Shown here in pieces: positions 1-9,080 of a stretch of 64,000 bases of DNA. Location of the stretch: positions 310,001 through 374,000 of the forward strand of contig JAACJP010000034.1 in NCBI GenBank assembly GCA_013368375.1. Reading direction: 5' to 3'. The notes under the pieces are model-generated. The model saw only the letters and a program-made list of their open reading frames with translations, searched no databases and was not told the origin of the DNA. How positions within the stretch are numbered: the stretch's first letter is position 1; each line of letters opens with the position of its first letter. The position numbers and the translations under genes are program-made. The DNA is from Tricholomella constricta (taxonomy: Eukaryota > Basidiomycota > Agaricomycetes > Agaricales > Lyophyllaceae).

Positions 1-1478
1 AAAGGTCGAAAGGGCAAGTAGCGAACCAGTTGAACTCGGTATGGATTGGCTTCGTATTCGACGAGAAGGGCAGAAAGGATGCCGATGCTCTGGGAGTGTT
101 GTCGCATCGAATCATTCCAAAATGTCGCGGCAGAAAAGGCTTACAGTGTGCTGTGGAGGTATGCTTGAATGACCACCAGGTGCGGTGACTTCGACACGGA
201 CGTCCATGTAGCCCTTCTCTGCGATCCCAGGCGTGGCGAAAACAGAGCCATGCTGCTCGACGAATCCTCCTAGGATGTGCATGTGACGATTGCACTCTCA
301 GTGGATGACAGAACTACATACCACCCTCGTCCACGATGAAAGCAACACCGTCCTTCCCGTAATAGTCAAAGAGGGCTGAAGCGAGGTGTCCGGCGCCCTG
401 TACAATTGCGGTTTTAAGCGTAGGTCCGAACCGTTCTAAGAGCAAGCATTGCAGACCTGACGCCCACTGACTTCCTCATCGAATCCGTATGCGAGAACCA
501 CCGTCCGCGTTGGTTTGAAACCCTGTTCGATAAGTGATTCGACACTGGATCTGAACATCCTAGGGTCAGAGTCCGAAGTAGAATAATTGTCGAAAGACAG
601 ACAGTGAGCCGATGAGCCCGCTCTTGTCATCGGAACTTCCACGACCCCAGATTTTTGTGCCTAACCTCTAAGATTCACTATAAACTCCTTGATCAGCTAC
701 CTTGGACGTACCATCATAGAACCCCGAGTAAGGGGGTCGTGTCCATTCATCCACGGTCGATGGGTTGACAGGCACCACATCTAAAGGGCGGGTGAGCTTT
801 CGTGGCTCAGGAAGGGACATACAGAAGTACATACCCTGATGAGCGGCCAAGACGACCGGCTTCAGCAAGGGGTCGGAGCCTTGCCATACATAGATTAGGC
901 CATACACATTGACCTTGGTCAATTTCAGTGTTGCGTGCCTAAGGAAAGAATGGGCTCGGTTCATGTCCAACAGGCACGGAGATTGAACAACTTACACTAG
1001 CGGGAAAGCGCTGGCAAGATAATTGTGGAAGGGCGCGAACGCATCCCAACGAGCATCCTCACCCACTGGTCCCATGTCATCGTAGGACTCTGTCCTGGGA
1101 TACCCAGGGAGTGTGTTAAATGATAATTTCGACTCCCGACATTGAACGTGTTATAACTCACGGGATTCTGACTGCACCTCCTAACCAATCGATCGCCTTC
1201 GCCTTGAACTTACCCGTCCCGAATGTCGCGCCCAACGACCTCCACAACACGCCATTCTTCTCCGGAACCAGAACATCGCTTTGTGCACAGCGGGAAACAC
1301 CTTCGGCGACCGGCTTCGACCTGATAGCCTGCGTACAATTCCATACGTAGGCTCCGTAGAGCAGGATACCTAGTGAGACCAGGAGCTTGCGTGCGAGGGT
1401 ATTGCGCTTGGGTTGTCGGGCGGGTGGTGAGGGCAACAATGGGCCGACACCTCTTTTCTCGCTGACTGGATGCTCCAT
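1..1478 (-). CDS. CPS1: Vacuolar carboxypeptidase S-like M20 metallopeptidase, 5' part (cut by window edge)
   Basis: Gly-X carboxypeptidase of the M20 family, expected to release C-terminal residues in the vacuole using two zinc ions. Translation from the ATG at 1476-1478 gives a proline/basic N-terminus, then a signal anchor (LLVSLGILLYGAYVWNC) and the family segment CAQSDVLVPEKNG. The zinc-binding HQDVVPV motif is split by an intron near 780-830 (HQ, then DVVPV). WGRGSSDDKSG at about 610-660 carries further metal-site residues, and FDEEVSG near 470-490 carries the catalytic glutamate region. At least five introns of 43-80 nt interrupt the visible part, and the C-terminal half lies outside the window. 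The start is chosen because it places the anchor about 30 residues in, as in family members; upstream in-frame ATGs exist. I see no break in the visible part. Confidence 0.88.
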
Positions 1479-1955
1479 AAATGTGGGAACGAGATGCACC
1501 TCGTGGGTTGAAAGCACAAGGGTTCTTATACGAATTTGGGGCCCAACGCGAAGTTGACGACATGATGTGCGAATTTGACGGTTTGAGTAATAAGATAAGA
1601 TGCGATTGAGATTGGCAGTTGCTTGCACAAATTCCGATCTCGGAGGCTTGCTCAACTGAACCAATGATTCGTGCAACCGTAATTCATACTAATTCGTGTA
1701 CTATGAACGGGCTACCGCACTACTATAAGGCTCCTGATTTTCGCGAAAATGCGACTATTGACGACTCTCGCGCCTTCCTGATCGGAGGCCGTTAAAAGTA
1801 CGTCTTCCCGGCGGAACGGGAGGGCCAGCTAGATAGACTCCTTGACGCATGAATAGTCCCAACCACGATGCCTGCCGCCTTGAGATTGAAATACATGTGG
1901 TATCTTGTTTTAGAACTCTTTATCTACAATATCCCCATCTACATCATACTAGAGT
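1479..1955. other. Intergenic, no gene seen
   Basis: I see no supported gene or repeat here. It contains the upstream region of the carboxypeptidase S gene and ends where similarity to the second locus copy begins. Confidence 0.5.
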
Positions 1956-2081
1956 GGCGCGTGGGGTCACAACGCTGTGACACATGTCAACTTCAACTTG
2001 GAATCTGAATATCTACTAAGTATTACTGTCAGTGTCGTGCTTGCTTTTGACCGACTCGGACGTTCTCTTGCAAGTGCACCG

Positions 2082-2303
2082 TTAATCTGATGCCATGGAT
2101 ATCTTTGGGCCCATTCCCACTCGCTCTCTGGTCAGCGCATGAACAAGTTGAAGACGACAGTGACGTGCTCCATTTACTGACAGTCGAACGCCAGAGGACT
2201 TGCCACTTTCTCTACAAAACTTACTCAAACGCGAGGATGAGAATATCGCGCTGGTCCTCGATATGGAAGGGTCTCGATGGTGGGATCTCGTCCGCGTACG
2301 CAA
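2082..2303 (-). pseudogene. Remnant of a small divergently oriented ORF (copy 1)
   Basis: Read on the minus strand, this matches part of the ORF at 7507-7854 (shared block SSGVRLS then GARH), but the frame is lost after GARH, so the copy-1 version continues differently. In a second frame both copies begin MEFAYADEI. I do not recognise the family. A divergent gene once sharing a promoter with the WHDP ORF is an inference; this may also be non-coding duplicated sequence. Confidence 0.3.
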
Positions 2304-2440
2304 ATTCCATCTAGCTATGCATTGACTTGGCTGTTGCTGCCATCATCACTTCTGCCTTCATCCATGAACAAAGCGATCGTGATACTTTCAGGCTCTTCGA
2401 GCCCTCCTACGCAGTCGAACGTCTTCCAAGTCCCCTTAAA

Positions 2441-2453
2441 CGCGATCACGTGT
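2441..2453 (+). promoter_or_regulatory. CACGTG box 121 bp upstream of WHDP copy 1
   Basis: The core CACGTG is at 2447-2452 inside ACGCGATCACGTG. The same box precedes copy 2 (7963-7968) and inverted copy 3 (23665-23670) at 114 and 129 bp from the predicted ATGs. CACGTG is the classic target of bHLH factors such as Cbf1, Ino2/4 and Pho4 types; which factor binds here is unknown. Confidence 0.5.
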
Positions 2454-2572
2454 GGACTACTGAAGCTCGCCGCATTTCGACTTGGACTGCACCTATTTCT
2501 TAACCTGTTACACCCACTATTGAAACCAAAGCTATCCCCCCAACTCCCAAACAACCCTTATACAACCTCATA

Positions 2573-3259
2573 ATGATCTCTCTCTTCACCCGCCGATTCC
2601 CCAAAACCCTCCCTCTCTCTTCCTGGCACAATCCCTCCGCTCTCCCGACTTCCCCTATCCTCCTTACCTCCCCTCCTCCCTTTCAAAAAAAATCCGTACA
2701 CTGGTGGAACGCGGACACTACGAGTGTCGTAGGTGTGTTCTCCCCTGTGTTCTCCCCCGTGTTTTCTCCTTCTCCTTGTGATGGTGCACCTCCATTTGGG
2801 TTCCATGTGTTGACTGGTTCCTCCTATCTTCCTGATTGCGGTGATATCTCCTTGGGGACGATTGGAGATTCGGAGAGCGGTTGTGCGGGGCTGTCGCCGT
2901 GTTCGTCGTTGCCCAGTGTGGATTCCAGCTCGTGGGCATCGTCTGGGTCTGACTTGAGCTTTGGGGATGTGATGCGCGATGTTGTAGCTGTGGATGACGG
3001 GTCCGAGACGTCTGTTGTCGGTGTGGAGGAGCGGGACGCGGCGATTGTGTTTGGGGTGGGGTGTCCTCCGAGGAGGGCATCAACGATTACGCGGGTGGTA
3101 GGCGATGCGATATTGAAGAGGAGGAATGGGAACAGTGGGGAGATGTTCGATGCAGAGGCATTGAGACGTTGGAAGCGCCGAAAATTTGAGAAGCGCAGGT
3201 ATGTGGCGTACGTTTTAACGACGATCATGGAGGAGGATGAGGAGGAAAGGATTGATTGA
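2573..3259 (+). CDS. WHDP-family hypothetical protein, copy 1 (intact)
   Basis: Single open frame of 228 codons. I do not recognise it; no characterised domain, signal peptide or membrane segment is visible. The N-terminus MISLFTRRFPK is followed by SSWHNPSALPTSPIL, then a VHWWNADT segment, an FSP repeat, a Ser/Asp-rich middle, the basic block STITRVVGDAILKRR near residue 185 and an acidic end MEEDEEERID. The protein at 22943-23536 shares this order (WHDPAALPSASIL, VHWWDSKT, FSP, CGFFPPSASY, LTITRGVGDAIRKRR, acidic end), so the frame is under protein-level constraint between diverged copies. The basic block followed by an acidic tail would suit a nuclear protein, but that is a guess. The start is chosen because it aligns with the other copies. 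A downstream exon series lies in the same orientation but is not in frame with this stop codon. Confidence 0.6.
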   Translation: MISLFTRRFPKTLPLSSWHNPSALPTSPILLTSPPPFQKKSVHWWNADTTSVVGVFSPVFSPVFSPSPCDGAPPFGFHVLTGSSYLPDCGDISLGTIGDSESGCAGLSPCSSLPSVDSSSWASSGSDLSFGDVMRDVVAVDDGSETSVVGVEERDAAIVFGVGCPPRRASTITRVVGDAILKRRNGNSGEMFDAEALRRWKRRKFEKRRYVAYVLTTIMEEDEEERID

Positions 3260-3529
3260 TTGTCGCTGGTCGATGATCTGTGGTGTGGCGTGGTGCCACT
3301 GACCATATACCGCCCCTTTTTCCCTTTGCTATAGATCCTCAAGCCCCCCCCCCTGCCCCTGCCCATACCCCGTCGACCGCACCGCAAGTCCAGCCCGATT
3401 CGACCCCCCTCCTGCGCATGCCCGCGCCGCCTCAAGCCCCGGAATACTAATTACTTGCTTTCGTCATCTCACAGGTTCGCCGTCGACGCCCTCCTCAAGC
3501 CGCTTACCTGCCCCCTCTCGCAAGTCTCG

Positions 3530-3830
3530 ATGCCCGTTTACCGCTCCGCAAGCCAATTCGCACGCGAGCGCATCAACCCCTTCCGCTCCATAACTCCCCA
3601 AGTCCACTTACCGCTCCGCCCGCCAATTCGCACCAGAGCGCATCAGCCCCTCCCCACAACACCCCAAGTCCATTCGCCGCTCCGCCCGCCAATTCGCACC
3701 CGAGCGCATCAACCGTGCTCTCCAGGTCTTTACCGCTTCGCACTCCGAATCGCACCCGAGCGCATCAACTCAACTCCCCAAGTCCATTTACCGCTCTGCC
3801 CACCAAGCCGCACCCGAGCGCCCGACCGCC
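3530..3830 (+). repeat. Proline-rich minisatellite, about 57-68 bp units (copy 1)
   Basis: Five imperfect tandem units, each containing a version of CCAATTCGCACCCGAGCGCA followed by a C-rich linker with CCCCAAGTCC. Several frames stay open across it because the unit lacks stop codons, so ORFs here mean little. A matching minisatellite sits at the same place in copy 2 (8520-8830). Confidence 0.7.
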
Positions 3831-3884
3831 CCTTTACCCTTCAAAAGGACAGTCCGCCCTACTCCCGTCTTTCAGCAGTGGGTA

Positions 3885-4111
3885 AGCTCGCGTTAGATTT
3901 CCGCTGACGGCTGTATCTTATTGTTTCCAGATTACCACAACATGCCCTCGCGAAGCCCCACCCTCCCCCGTGCCCCCCTCAAATCGCACCGAACGATCTT
4001 CCGACTCCATTGGTCGCAAGCATTCCGTTCCAGCAACAGTATCTTCCATTATTTCTCGTTCATAACCACGGCTGATATATTATTTTGACAGTGCGCAGCT
4101 GTTACGAGACA
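3885..4111 (+). other. Predicted introns and 21-nt micro-exon before module array 1
   Basis: A GGTAAGCTCGCG donor-like site near 3880 is followed by CTGAC and TTTCCAG before an ATG-containing stretch at about 3951. A second intron-like stretch, GTATCTTCC to TTTTGACAG, ends at 4090 and precedes a 21-nt segment at 4091-4111 followed by GTACGTCG. The same order occurs at 8870-9100 in copy 2. This looks like small exons separated by 50-65 nt introns. I cannot fix a continuous reading frame through it. Confidence 0.4.
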
Positions 4112-5366
4112 GGTACGTCGTTTCCCTCTCGCTAATTGTGTGCTGATACCCTCGGACTCTCCCTTAATCTCTCCGTAGCTAGGTACCGGGGCAGGGGTAC
4201 GACTGGACGATCGACGATGGAAATGGGATGGATAGGGCATTAATGTAGAGGGCTTATCAGTATCGTTCCATTCATAGTTTTAGTTTCCGTACATTTCTTA
4301 TGTCTTTAACTTACAGAGGCGGCCGCGGTGGGGAGACCGGGCGCCACACTTCAAGATTCCGCGTGGATGGTAGGTCGATTCCCTCTCTTCAATCGTTTGC
4401 TGATACCCTCGGACTCTCTCTTGATCTCTCCGTAGCTAGGTATCGGGGCAGGGGCATATGGACGACCGACGATGGACCAGGGATGGAAAGGGCGTTAGTG
4501 TGGAGGGCTTATCAGTATCGTTCCATTCATAGCTTTAGTTTCCGTACATTTCTTATGTCTTTAACTTACAGAGGCGGCCGCGGTGGGGAGACCGGGCGCC
4601 ACGCTTCAAGATTCTGCATGGATAGTAGGTCGTTTCCTTCCGTTAATCGTTTGCTGATACCCTCGGACTCTCCCTTGATTTCTCCATAGCTAGGTACTGG
4701 GGCAGGGGCACGACAGGACGACCGACGATGGACCTGGGATGGATAGGGCATTAGTGTGGAGGGTTTATCAGTATCGTCCCATTCATAGCTTTAGTTTCCG
4801 TACATTTCTTATGTCTTTAACTTACAGAGGCGGCCGCGGTGGGGAGACCGGGCGCCACACTTCAAGATTCCGCGTGGATCGTAGGTCGTTTCCCCCTCGT
4901 TAATCGTTTGCTGATTCCTTCGGACTCTCCCTCGATTTTCCTGTAGCTAGGTATCGGGGCAGGGGCACGACTGGACGACCGACGATGGACCTGGGATGGA
5001 CAGAGCATTAGTGTGGAGGGTTTATCAGTATTGTTCCATTCATAGTTATATTTTACGTACATTTCTTATGTCTTTAACTTACAGGGGCGGCCGCGGTGGG
5101 GAGACCGGGCGCCACACTTCAAGATTCCGCGTGGATGGTAGGTCGTTTCCCTCTCTTCAATCGTTTGCTGATACCCTCGGACTCTCCCTTGATCTCTCCG
5201 CAGCTAGGTTTTGGGGCAGGGGCACGACTGGACGACTCGATGGACCCGGGATGGATAGGGCATAGGCGTCGAGGTTTTCGTAGGTCTGTATGCAAGGTAG
5301 GTCGTTTCCCCGCCGTTCATCGTTTGCTGATTCCTTCGGACTTCCCCTTGTTCTTCCCGTAGCTAG
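4091..5366 (+). repeat. Module array 1: four 255-257 bp tandem units carrying splice-site signals
   Basis: GCGGCCGC recurs at 4319, 4574, 4830 and 5087 (spacings 255, 256, 257). Each unit has a 53-nt segment A (GGCGGCCGCGG to GTGGATG), then an intron-like stretch of about 66 nt starting GTAGGTCGTTTCC, with the branch-like CTGAT and ending CGTAGCTAG. Segment B (CAGGGGCACGACTGG to TGGGATGGATAGGG) follows, then a second intron-like stretch ending TCTTTAACTTACAG. Inverted copy 3 (22235-22413) keeps the same exon/intron borders in diverged sequence with an open spliced frame. In arrays 1 and 2, segment B usually carries a TAG in the frame that splicing would give, so whether the internal modules are translated is unresolved. 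One unit read without splicing is open for 85 codons, but 256 and 257 spacings break that frame. Confidence 0.65.
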
Positions 5367-5860
5367 ATCTGGGGCAGGGGCACATGGACGACGGGGAAGA
5401 TGGACGATGGGAAGATGGACGACCCGATGGACCTGGGATGGATAGGGAATGAGTGTCGAGGGTTTCGCAAGGTCCGCATTGAAAAAGGTACGTCGTTTCC
5501 ACTTTTCATTCGTAGTCTACGAGGTACAGTTTTTAATCCTTTTACTGACAGGGCCGGCCGTGGTGAGGAAACGGGGTGCGAGCTCGCGTGGAAAGGTATG
5601 TCGCTTCCCTCTTTTTGTGAATTGTATGTTGATTTCTTTCTCTTTTTCGCAGGGGCATATGGACGACCGACGTTGGATTTCGAATGGACTTGAGAATCGG
5701 GATGCGATGGCTTGCGAGGGACTGAGGTACGTGGTTTCCCTCTTTCTGTGAATCGTGTGCTGATTCCCTTCTCTTTTAGCGCAGGGGCATATGGACGACC
5801 GACGATGGACATGGAAATCGGGATGGGATGGCTTGCGAGGGACTTTGGACTTTGGCGTGA
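5367..5860 (+). CDS. Predicted four-exon coding tail of WHDP-locus copy 1
   Basis: Four segments join through GT-AG introns into one open frame of 105 codons including TGA: 5367-5487, 5552-5595, 5653-5726 and 5785-5860. Donors are GTACGTCG, GTATGTCG and GTACGTGG; acceptors are CTGACAG, TTTCGCAG and AGCGCAG. The product starts IWGRGTWTTGKMDD, continues MDLGWIGNECRGFRK, KGPAVVRKRG, GHMDDRRW and ends MACEGLWTLA. Phases fit at every junction (121, 44, 74 and 76 nt), which is unlikely by chance. I do not recognise the protein. The upstream part of the gene must run through the module array and cannot be settled by eye. Copy 2 has the same exons with damaged splice sites. Confidence 0.45.
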
Positions 5861-5865
5861 TATGG

Positions 5866-5990
5866 ACATGGACACGGACATGGATACGGACACGGACATG
5901 GATACGGACACGGACATGGACACGGACATGGACACGGACATGGATACTTTACCTTACCTTACTTACTTTACTTTACTTTACTTTACTTGC
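5866..5990 (+). repeat. 12-bp minisatellite (ATGGACACGGAC type) and TTACTTTACT tract, copy 1
   Basis: About seven imperfect 12-bp units reading ATGGACACGGAC / ATGGATACGGAC run just past the predicted stop at 5858-5860, followed by a TTACCTTACTTACTTTAC-type simple tract. In one frame the first part would read as an MDTD repeat. The equivalent tract in copy 2 is at about 11868-12036 with a different unit mix. Confidence 0.75.
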
Positions 5991-6259
5991 GGACTTGGGA
6001 ATTTGATGAGACTGCTGCGGGCACGGCCCAGACACAATACCCGACACGATGTCCACGATAAGGACCTTGGGAGTGATTAGCAATTGATTGTAGACACGGG
6101 CTCGAACACGCATAAATACCGAGCATAAGGATGTACGCGGCGAAGAGGAAAAGCGTCAAGACGGCAGAGAACATCAAGGCGATCTTCTCTTTCGACTTGC
6201 TGCTGCGTGTTTGTCGACCAGAGGGGTTGCCCACGCCAATGTGCGACAGTGGGGCAGCG

Positions 6260-7220
<961 letters not shown>

Positions 7221-7506
7221 TGCTTGAAGCTGATGGCGATCATCATCGGTTTGTGGCAGCACGGAAGGAGCTGGAGGAAGACTGGAAGTGGATGACATGG
7301 TACTCTTGTCCGAGTCTCTCGAATTAGAACTACGAACCCGGCGAAGCGCGCTGGGCTCTGGTCGATTATGACCTGGCGATCTGCCACCCTTAGTCGCGTA
7401 GTTAGTGAAACGGTACCATCTATGGCAAAGGAAGACTCCAGCAGCCTGATGGGGACGTCTTCAAGTGTGCGGCGTGGCGCGTAGGGTCACAACGTTGTGA
7501 CACATG

Positions 7507-7854
7507 TCAGGATAGATCTATTACCGTTAATGTCGCGCTTTGACCTACTTGGACGTTCTCTTGCAAAGCAACTAGCTGGTGCACCATGAATCTGAGGCTA
7601 TGGATATCTTTGGATCTAATTTCACTCGCTTTCTGGTCAACAAGCATGAACTTGAACACGACTGTGACATGACGTGCTCCATCCGACGCGGACAAGCGAA
7701 CACCAGAAGACATGTTATTTTCTGTACAAAGCTGGAATAAAAGCGAGGATAGGAATGTCGCGGTCCTTGATACTGAAGGGTCTCGATGGTCGAATCTCGT
7801 CCGCGTACGCAAATTCCATCTAGCCATGCCGCATGGTGCGGCATCTGGCATCAA
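7507..7854 (-). CDS. Small hypothetical ORF divergent from WHDP copy 2
   Basis: Minus-strand open frame of up to 115 codons. The second half (NMSSGVRLSASDGARHVTVV, then KFMLVDQKASE) reads like ordinary protein and matches the broken copy at 2082-2303; the first half is arginine-rich and may be spurious. An alternative start in another frame (MEFAYADEIRPSRPF) is also conserved in copy 1, which would need an intron between the two parts. No known family is recognised. It may be a real small gene sharing the promoter region with the WHDP ORF, or a relic. Confidence 0.3.
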   Translation of the reverse strand: MMPDAAPCGMARWNLRTRTRFDHRDPSVSRTATFLSSLLFQLCTENNMSSGVRLSASDGARHVTVVFKFMLVDQKASEIRSKDIHSLRFMVHQLVALQENVQVGQSATLTVIDLS

Positions 7855-7956
7855 TCACTTCTGCCTTCATCCATGACCAGAGTGATCGTGATGCTCTTTG
7901 GCTCTTCTAATCCTCCTAAGCAGTCGAACGTCTTCACAGTCCCCTATACCTAAAAA

Positions 7957-7969
7957 CGCGATCACGTGT
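7957..7969 (+). promoter_or_regulatory. CACGTG box upstream of WHDP copy 2
   Basis: The core CACGTG at 7963-7968 sits inside ACGCGATCACGTG, 114 bp before the ATG at 8082. Its sequence context equals copy 1 and resembles copy 3 (ACGCGGTCACGTG). Confidence 0.5.
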
Positions 7970-8081
7970 GGACCACTATCAAGCTCGCCGCGTTTTGACT
8001 TTGACTGCACCTAATTCTTGACCTGTTACACCCACTATCGAACCAAAGGCTATCCCCCTACTACCTCATACCACCCCAGAA

Positions 8082-8689
8082 TGATCTCTCTCTTCACCCA
8101 CCAATCCTTCAAAACCCTTTCTCTCTCTTCCTGGCACAATCCCTCCGCTTTTCCCACTTCCCCTATCCACCTCGCCCCTTGCAAACAAAGTCGTACACCG
8201 GTATCAACGATTACGCGGGTCATGGAGGAAGATGAGGAGGAAAGGATCGATTCATTGTCGCTGGTCGATAATGCGTGGTGTGGCGTGGTGTTACTGACCA
8301 TGTACACTCCTTTTGCCCTTTGCTATAGATCCTCAAGTCTCCCTCTCCCCCTGCCCCTCCCATACCCCGACCGCACTGCAAGTCCAGGCCAATGCAACCA
8401 CCCGTCCTTCGCATGCGCGCGCCGCCTCAAGCCCCGGAACACTGATTTTTTGCTTTTTGGATCTCACAGGTTCGCCACCGACGCCCTTCTCAAGCCACTT
8501 GCCGGCCCCCTCCTCGCCCGCTTACAACTCTTCAAGTCCATTCACCGCTCAACCCGCCAATTCGCATACGAGCGCATCACCCCACAACTTCTCAAGTCCA
8601 TTTACCGCTCCGCCCACCAATTCACATCTGAGCGCATCAACTGCCTCTCCGCACAACCCCCCAAGCCCGTGTACTATTTCATCCGCTGA
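8082..8689 (+). pseudogene. WHDP-family ORF, copy 2, internally deleted
   Basis: Starts MISLFTHQSFKTLSLSSWHN like copy 1, but jumps from the N-terminal region straight to STITRV and then to MEEDEEERID. Compared with copy 1 two blocks are missing: the long Ser/Asp-rich middle including VHWW and FSP, and the basic VGDAILKRR segment up to the acidic tail. The stop codon after the acidic tail (TGA in copy 1) is TCA here, so the frame runs on into the proline-rich minisatellite until 8689. The remaining start and end still align, so this is a decayed copy rather than an unrelated ORF. Confidence 0.6.
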
Positions 8690-8830
8690 TTCGCACCCGA
8701 GCGCATCCCCCATACAACTCTAAAAGTCCTACCGTTCCGCTCGCCAATTCGCACCCGAGCGCACAACGTTTCCGCACAACTCCCCAAGTCAATTTGCCGC
8801 TCCGCCCACCAAACCGCACCCGAGCGCCCA
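8520..8830 (+). repeat. Proline-rich minisatellite (copy 2)
   Basis: Five or so imperfect units with CCAATTCGCACCCGAGCGCA-like cores and CAAGTCCATT linkers, collinear with 3530-3830 of copy 1. Confidence 0.65.
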
Positions 8831-9080
8831 ATCGCCCCTTTACCCTTTCAAAAGAACAATCAGGGGCGGTAAGCTCGCGTTGGATTTCCGCTGACGGCTG
8901 TATCTCATTGCATACAGATTATCCCAACATGCCCCCGAAGCCCCTGCCCCATCCTCCCCCACGATGCCCCCCTCGAATCGCACCGAACGATCTCCCGACT
9001 CCACTGGTCGCAAACATTCTGGCAGGAGTATCTTCCATAATCTCTTGTTCATAATCACGGCTGATATATTCTTTTGACAG

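Larger units (their letters stand above)
1956..6182 (+). repeat. Segmental duplication, copy 1 of the WHDP locus
   Basis: This stretch matches 7474-12226 in the same orientation, about 5.5-6 kb apart. Landmarks line up in order: a start box around GGTCACAACG and TGTGACACATG; a minus-strand ORF remnant; an ACGCGATCACGTG promoter box; the WHDP ORF; a proline-rich minisatellite; the 255-bp module array; four tail exons; a 12-bp minisatellite; a TTACTTTACT tract; and an end block around AAGGATGTACGCGGCGAAGA. The copies differ by indels and by array length (4 against 8 modules with GCGGCCGC). The end block, read on the minus strand, gives a hydrophobic stretch ([13 protein letters not shown]) in both copies, so it may be a piece of another gene. 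Boundaries are judged by eye, to within tens of bases. Confidence 0.8.

Noticed and set aside
2824..3435. 203-codon minus ORF overlapping WHDP copy 1
   Set aside because: The plus-strand frame is the one conserved in copy 3, with matching start and blocks; the minus ORF has no counterpart there.
4300..5265. Unspliced reading of the array as an 85-residue protein repeat (MSLTYRGGRGGETGRH...)
   Set aside because: Spacing between units is 255, then 256 and 257, so the frame breaks after about one unit. The intron-like stretches and copy 3 favour splicing instead.
5600..5990. MDTD repeat as a genuine aspartate-rich protein end
   Set aside because: In the spliced frame the stop at 5858-5860 precedes the minisatellite in copy 1; only unspliced or frame-shifted readings enter it.
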